Assembly (NCBI GenBank): GCA_031285525.1
Contig: JAITWB010000182.1
Coordinates: forward strand, 1-10,250
DNA from: Spirochaetaceae bacterium
GTDB taxonomy: Bacteria; Spirochaetota; Spirochaetia; Treponematales; Treponemataceae
Direction: 5' to 3'
Length of the DNA stretch: 10,250 nucleotides
Positions 6,402-10,250 of the stretch are shown in pieces; the stretch's first letter is position 1, and each line of letters begins with the position of its first letter. The translations under genes and the position numbers were made by a program. The notes under the pieces are model-generated. The model worked only from the letters and a program-made list of their open reading frames with translations, was not told where the DNA came from and did no database searches.

Positions 6402-7145
6402 GTGAAATTTCATGTGTTGACACTCTTTCCCGAAATTCCTGAGGCTTTTTTTTCAAGTTCCATCATGGCCAAAGCTGTTGATCGGGGACTGATAGAATAC
6501 GACTTGGTGAATATCCGGGATTTTGCTTTTGACAAGCATAAGACCTGTGATGATAACCCCTATGGCGGCGGTGCCGGGATGCTGATGCTTCCCGAACCTC
6601 TTGGATTGGCACTTGATAGTGTTGGTACAGAGGGGAAACGGGTTATATATCTGTCTCCCTCAGGGCGTCCTTTTTCTCAAGGGCTTGCTCAAGAGCTGAG
6701 CAGAGAATCCGATCTGGTGTTCATCTGCGGACGCTATGAGGGGATCGACCAGCGGATAATCGATTCCTGGGTCAATGATGAGATCTCCATCGGTGACTAT
6801 GTGTTGTCATCCGGTGAAACGGCGGCGGTAGTGATCATCGACGCTGTGTATCGGCTTATTGAGGGCGTTATTTCAAGTGAGTCCCTGGAAGAGGAGAGTT
6901 TTTCCAACGGATTACTGGAATATCCCCAGTATACACGGCCTGAAGAGTATCGGGGAATGAAGGTTCCCGAGGTGCTTCTTTCAGGGCATCATGAGAATAT
7001 CAGGCGTTGGCGGTTGCGGAAACGGTTGGAAAAGACCGTTTCCGTTCGCCCGGATATGATAGAGAAACTGCGGGTTGACGGGGTTCTGACTCCGGAAGCG
7101 GAGCATATTATTGAAGAAATTATGGATAGCCGGAATAATCGGTGA
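6402..7145 (+). CDS. trmD: tRNA (guanine37-N1)-methyltransferase TrmD
   Basis: Methylates N1 of G37 in tRNAs with G36, using S-adenosylmethionine, to prevent +1 frameshifting. The 247-residue product has the SPOUT trefoil-knot signatures: NPYGGGAGM (52-60), YLSPSGRP (83-90), [10 protein letters not shown] (109-118), [11 protein letters not shown] (129-139), then [11 protein letters not shown] (170-180) and [13 protein letters not shown] in the C-terminal tRNA-binding part. Two departures stand out. The position of the catalytic Asp169 of the E. coli enzyme is Glu165 here (EEESF instead of TEDSF), and the LSGGE of the knot is LSSGE. Arg154 of E. coli is kept as Arg151. The rest is well conserved, so it is probably active. 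The GTG start lies 6 bases after rimM. Confidence 0.95.
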   Translation: MKFHVLTLFPEIPEAFFSSSIMAKAVDRGLIEYDLVNIRDFAFDKHKTCDDNPYGGGAGMLMLPEPLGLALDSVGTEGKRVIYLSPSGRPFSQGLAQELSRESDLVFICGRYEGIDQRIIDSWVNDEISIGDYVLSSGETAAVVIIDAVYRLIEGVISSESLEEESFSNGLLEYPQYTRPEEYRGMKVPEVLLSGHHENIRRWRLRKRLEKTVSVRPDMIEKLRVDGVLTPEAEHIIEEIMDSRNNR

Positions 7146-7164
7146 TTCCCCTGGGAGTAAAGTG

Positions 7165-7536
7165 ATGGATTTGATTAAGACTATCGAAGAAGGTCAGAAG
7201 AAGAGCGAAATCGATTCATTCAAAGTGGGTGATACGGTAAAAGTTCATTTCAAGATTGTTGAAGGTAAGACAGAACGCATCCAGATGTATGAAGGTTTGG
7301 TGATCTGCTTCAAAAACAGCGGTGTTCGCCAGACATTTACCTTTCGTAAGAATTCTTATGGCGTTGGTGTAGAACGGGTTTTCCCGATGCACTCTCCTCG
7401 CATTGCGAAGGTAGAGGTTCTCCGCCCTGGTAAGGTGCGCCGGAGTAAGCTCTATTATATTCGCGGAAAGATCGGTAAGGCTGCGAAGATTCGTGAGCTT
7501 ATTATTAAGAAGAGTGATGTTATTGCTGCAAAGTAA
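7165..7536 (+). CDS. rplS: 50S ribosomal protein L19
   Basis: A 123-residue protein, slightly longer than the usual 115. It begins [13 protein letters not shown] and has the family core: [29 protein letters not shown], then [21 protein letters not shown], and [26 protein letters not shown] near the end. L19 lies at the 30S-50S interface. I chose ATG 7165 because GGGAG stands 7 bases upstream and the protein then starts normally; the longer frame from 7111 would overlap trmD. The C-terminal tail ([15 protein letters not shown]) is the extra part. Confidence 0.97.
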   Translation: MDLIKTIEEGQKKSEIDSFKVGDTVKVHFKIVEGKTERIQMYEGLVICFKNSGVRQTFTFRKNSYGVGVERVFPMHSPRIAKVEVLRPGKVRRSKLYYIRGKIGKAAKIRELIIKKSDVIAAK

Positions 7537-7556
7537 TAGCAGATCTATAAGATGCG

Positions 7557-8654
7557 GTGAATAGAACGCCGAGTATTGTAGGAACTATTTTTATACACGA
7601 CAGAACTTCTATTCCTTCTTTGATGTTGAAGGATGGGGGTTCTGTTTTTGTGCGTGTGCTTGAAAAGAGCGGAAGTGATGCAGTTGTTTCACTCAATGGT
7701 GTTCGTATACAGGTTTCGTCGGAATTGGATCTGAAATCGGGTGACAATTTTCGGGCGGAGATACGGATACGGAATAACACCCTTTATCTGCATCCCTTGG
7801 TTGAGAATGTTGGAGCCGCTGCTCTGTCCGATGAGGCTGCGCAGTTTTTTGCTCGTACCGGATTGCCTGCTGATGGGATCTCTCTGAGGTTGGTGCAGCT
7901 TTTTCAGCAGCTCGGTGTCGGGGTGCATACGGAAAATGCTGAGAAGGCTCGGCGTCTTGCTGCCCGTTTTCCCGGCAGGGAGAGCGAGGCAGCCGAAGCC
8001 GCACTCCAGTTGCTTGAAAAGGGGATAGAACCCTTTCCGTCTGATATTGCAGGTCTTTTGCTGTCAATGCAAGGGGGTGATGTGTATCAGGATGCAGATT
8101 CCGGGTTTGACAGGGAGTCTTCCGAAGAGGAAGAACCTGAAATTCTCAAGAGAATATACGACCGTTTCTCAGAGCTTGATCGTACACCGGGGGTGTTGAC
8201 CTTGTTTAACCATCTGAACGGTTCTTCTTCGGATCGGCGAAACCACTGGATAGTACTTCCTTATAACATAGAAATAGGGGGGAATGAAACGAGGGGAGCC
8301 CTTGCCTTTCTCGTTGATACAGTTGAACAGAAGACTCTTCGGGTATCTGTGTCGGCAGAGTCTGCCGGGGAGAGATGGCTGTTTTATCTCCTTATAGGGG
8401 AGTCTCATAACGGAGGGCGAAAGATTGAGTTCTGCCGATTTCCTCCAATTCCTAATGACGAGCGTGATCTGGTTATCAAGCGTTTTGTGAAAATACTGTC
8501 TTTGCAAGAGACAACAGCGTTTCTGCAGGATGTTACAGTATGTTATGTACAAAAAAAAGATGAAGACAGCTTGTTTTCTGTCGATGATGAATTCGATGGG
8601 AACGAATTATTCTCAGGGAATCAAAGATTCTCTGGTATCAACTTGGAGATATAG
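7557..8654 (+). CDS. FliK/YlqG-like protein
   Basis: A 365-residue soluble protein with no signal peptide. It has a beta-rich N-terminal part (about 6-80), a helical middle (90-172), an acidic linker with SSEEEEPE (188-195) and a C-terminal beta-domain (about 228-300) starting HWIVLPYNIEIGGNETRGAL and continuing KTLRVSVSAESAGERWLFYLL, reminiscent of the C-terminal domain of FliK hook-length proteins. The tail repeats a short FSGN/FSGI pattern. Similarity is weak. The call rests mainly on context: the next gene is a FlhB-C/YlqH-like protein, overlapping by one base, as ylqG and ylqH stand together downstream of rplS in Bacillus. FliK switches export specificity through FlhB, so a paralogous pair acting on each other is a reasonable inference. 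It starts with GTG at 7557, 20 bases after rplS, with no strong ribosome site. The precise function is unknown. Confidence 0.6.
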   Translation: MNRTPSIVGTIFIHDRTSIPSLMLKDGGSVFVRVLEKSGSDAVVSLNGVRIQVSSELDLKSGDNFRAEIRIRNNTLYLHPLVENVGAAALSDEAAQFFARTGLPADGISLRLVQLFQQLGVGVHTENAEKARRLAARFPGRESEAAEAALQLLEKGIEPFPSDIAGLLLSMQGGDVYQDADSGFDRESSEEEEPEILKRIYDRFSELDRTPGVLTLFNHLNGSSSDRRNHWIVLPYNIEIGGNETRGALAFLVDTVEQKTLRVSVSAESAGERWLFYLLIGESHNGGRKIEFCRFPPIPNDERDLVIKRFVKILSLQETTAFLQDVTVCYVQKKDEDSLFSVDDEFDGNELFSGNQRFSGINLEI

Positions 8655-8926
8655 TGGGACAGAAGAAAGCAGCCGTCGCGCTCTGTTATCCTGACGGATA
8701 TGCAGCCCCATTCATCCTCGCAAAGGGCAAGGGACTGCTGGCAGAGCGTATAACAGATATTGCGTTGGAACATGATATTCAGATTGTTGCAGATCCCCGA
8801 TTGAGCAATATACTTTCGGTATATGAAATAGGTTCCTGTATTCCTCCCGAAACCTATGAGGCGGTGGCCGGAATTTTTGCTTTTCTTGAAAAATGGAGAG
8901 GCGGGATATATTCCGCTTCTGATTGA
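8654..8926 (+). CDS. FlhB C-terminal-domain-like protein (YlqH type)
   Basis: A 90-residue protein equivalent to the cytoplasmic C-terminus of the flagellar export switch protein FlhB, without the membrane part. Recognisable blocks are YAAPFILAKGKGLLAERITDIA, IQIVADPRLSNIL and EIGSCIPPETYEAVAGIFAFL, corresponding to the FlhB pattern of 'AP.v.AKG', 'D..L', 'IP...Y.AVA..LA'. The NPTH autocleavage site of FlhB is absent: the corresponding stretch reads CYPDGYAAP, so it begins after or without that site. Stand-alone proteins of this kind (YlqH, FhlB) are known and can partly replace the FlhB C-terminus in some bacteria. The GTG start overlaps the previous stop by one base, and GGAG stands 5 bases upstream. 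It probably works with the preceding FliK-like protein. Confidence 0.85.
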   Translation: MGQKKAAVALCYPDGYAAPFILAKGKGLLAERITDIALEHDIQIVADPRLSNILSVYEIGSCIPPETYEAVAGIFAFLEKWRGGIYSASD

Positions 8927-8939
8927 TGGGGGAAGAAAA

Positions 8940-10091
8940 TTGAAAAAATTGCGCTATAGTGCCCTTTCACCAGGAATGAGTTTTTCTGCTCCCCTTTATT
9001 TTGATGATGAAAAAAATATGTTTCTCGCCGAAGGTGTAAAGCTGAAGGATCGCGACTTAAAAGCGATGGAGGACTGGAATATCTCCTATGTGGTGACCGA
9101 CGGGCATCTGTTGGATGATGGCGGCAGTGGGGTCAGTAGTCTGCCGGATGTGAAACTCTTGATAATGCCGGAAGTCGCCTCAGACAGTGGTTTGTATCGG
9201 CGATACCTTAATCTGATTGAGGATATGAGTGTCTTTTTTACCAATGTCCGAGAAGGGATTTCTGTGTCTCAGACGGATGTGGACATTGCTGTTTCTGAAA
9301 TAGCTACGCTTATTGCGGAGGATCGGGTGGAGGTTATGAGCTTCATCCTGGGGGGAGAATCTGTTGATGGCTATGCGAAAAGTTCCGTTAATGTTGCTAT
9401 CCTTTCAATCGTGATGGCTGAGCGGTTGGAATATGTTCATCGGCATATCATTCAGCTCATCACTGGAGCGCTGCTCCACGATATCGGTATGATGTGCATA
9501 TCTGAGAGTATTACAAATAAGAATGGGGAACTCTCTGATGACGAAATGAAGCTGATGAAGACCCATCCGCTTCATGGATACCGTTTTATTGTTAACCAGC
9601 TCTATTATCCCGCCGAAATCGGGAATATGGCACTTCAACACCATGAGCGGTGGGATGGTAAAGGTTATCCTGATGGCAGGGTAGGAAAACAGATAGATAT
9701 GGGAGCCCGGATAATCTCTGTTGCCGATGCTTTTGAGGCGATGGTGTCCCGGAAGTCATGGCGGGAACCTATGCTCGGTTACGATGCGATGAAAAACTTG
9801 TTGGGTGATAACTCTCGCCGTTTTGATCCGAATGTGCTTAAGGCGTTTATTCAGGGAGTGGGGATTTATCCGATAGGTTCTCTGGTTTTGCTGAACAATG
9901 GAGCGATATGCCGCATAATAGAAAGCAATTTTGGAGCTCCTCTTCGGCCCCGGCTGCGGGTATTTCTTGATAGTACTGAAAAGGCCTATCCCGGTTCTTC
10001 GGGTCCTGTTCTGAATCTGATGGAGGATAAGAGTCTTTTTATTACCCGAGTCCTTGACCCCCGGGATTTTGAAGGTCATAATGGCGGTTGA
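8940..10091 (+). CDS. HD-GYP domain protein with altered metal site
   Basis: A 383-residue protein. Residues 1-60 resemble the small N-terminal module common before HD-GYP domains ([26 protein letters not shown]). The HD-GYP domain spans about 140-320, with HD in LLHDIGM (180-181), His209 in [19 protein letters not shown] (234-244) and the Asp of SVADAFEAM (D263). HD-GYP proteins normally hydrolyse cyclic di-GMP. Here two conserved features are missing: the first His of the usual 'HSvNV' motif is Ser148 (SSVNV), and the Lys of HDxGK is Met184. Activity is therefore doubtful, and it may sense or bind c-di-GMP instead. The remaining C-terminus (about 321-383) has [18 protein letters not shown], a typical trailing segment. 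I chose TTG 8940 because GGGGGAAG (8928-8935) precedes it and the longer frame would overlap the FlhB-like gene. It overlaps yraN by 11 bases. Confidence 0.9.
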   Translation: MKKLRYSALSPGMSFSAPLYFDDEKNMFLAEGVKLKDRDLKAMEDWNISYVVTDGHLLDDGGSGVSSLPDVKLLIMPEVASDSGLYRRYLNLIEDMSVFFTNVREGISVSQTDVDIAVSEIATLIAEDRVEVMSFILGGESVDGYAKSSVNVAILSIVMAERLEYVHRHIIQLITGALLHDIGMMCISESITNKNGELSDDEMKLMKTHPLHGYRFIVNQLYYPAEIGNMALQHHERWDGKGYPDGRVGKQIDMGARIISVADAFEAMVSRKSWREPMLGYDAMKNLLGDNSRRFDPNVLKAFIQGVGIYPIGSLVLLNNGAICRIIESNFGAPLRPRLRVFLDSTEKAYPGSSGPVLNLMEDKSLFITRVLDPRDFEGHNGG

Positions 10092-10250
10092 GGATGCCGC
10101 TCTGGATAAGCAGGCAAAGCATCTCACAGGCAGAATGGGTGAAACCCGGGCTGCGGAGTATCTTGAGAAGTTGGGATATACGATACTGTTTCGGAACTGG
10201 CGGAGTCGGAGAGGGGAGATCGATATCATTGCTATGGACAATGATACCCT
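10081..10250 (+). CDS. yraN: YraN family (UPF0102) protein, 3' end outside window
   Basis: The first 56 codons are visible. The product begins [11 protein letters not shown] and contains [20 protein letters not shown], then [17 protein letters not shown]. These are the family hallmarks: the early G..gE..A..yL...G..il.rN helix and the GEIDiI strand of a nuclease-like fold (restriction-endonuclease superfamily). Function in bacteria is not established. GAAGG stands 5 bases before the ATG, and the start lies within the last 11 bases of the HD-GYP gene, so it belongs to the same operon. yraN is often found close to rplS and rnhB in other bacteria. Confidence 0.93.
   Translation, partial: MAVEDAALDKQAKHLTGRMGETRAAEYLEKLGYTILFRNWRSRRGEIDIIAMDNDT

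Overview
The window looks like a piece of a free-living or commensal spirochaete chromosome (Spirochaeta/Treponema-like). This is an inference from gene order: rpsP, a KH-domain gene, rimM, trmD, rplS, a FliK-like gene, a FlhB C-terminus-like gene, an HD-GYP gene and yraN run in one direction, an arrangement I recall from treponemes and partly from Bacillus (ylqC-rimM-trmD-rplS with ylqG/ylqH nearby). Base composition is moderate, with no tRNA, rRNA, insertion sequence or CRISPR array visible. Non-ATG starts are common: GTG for rpsP, trmD, the FliK-like, the FlhB-like and probably the winged-helix gene, and TTG for the HD-GYP gene.

Region 1 (1-2272, minus strand) is a single uninterrupted reading frame of at least 757 codons that leaves the window at its 3' end. 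It encodes a large protein whose N-terminus resembles a degenerate class III nucleotide-cyclase fold and whose C-terminal part carries TPR-like helical repeats. All short plus-strand frames over this stretch are shadows of it.

Region 2 (about 2333-4857, plus strand) is a probable three-gene transcription unit divergent from region 1. It has a TTGACA promoter, then argF (ornithine carbamoyltransferase), a small exported protein and a DHH/DHHA1 phosphoesterase of the NrnA type, and it ends in a strong intrinsic terminator.

Region 3 (4858-5277) has about 160 bases of noncoding sequence with several possible pairings, followed by a small winged-helix protein whose start is uncertain.

Region 4 (5274 to the window end) is a long, tightly packed operon. 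It is driven by a near-consensus promoter whose -35 box overlaps the stop of the winged-helix gene. It begins with ribosome and tRNA maturation functions (S16, KhpA, RimM, TrmD, L19), moves to two flagellar-export paralogues (FliK/YlqG-like and FlhB-C/YlqH-like), then an HD-GYP protein lacking expected metal-site residues, and finally YraN, cut by the window edge. No terminator is visible between these genes and several overlap, so they are probably co-transcribed.

The most interesting points are the large two-part minus-strand protein with a probably dead cyclase-like domain, the degenerate HD-GYP site, the Asp-to-Glu change at the TrmD catalytic position, and the structured noncoding stretch before the winged-helix gene. 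I did not find a clear, wholly new multi-gene system.
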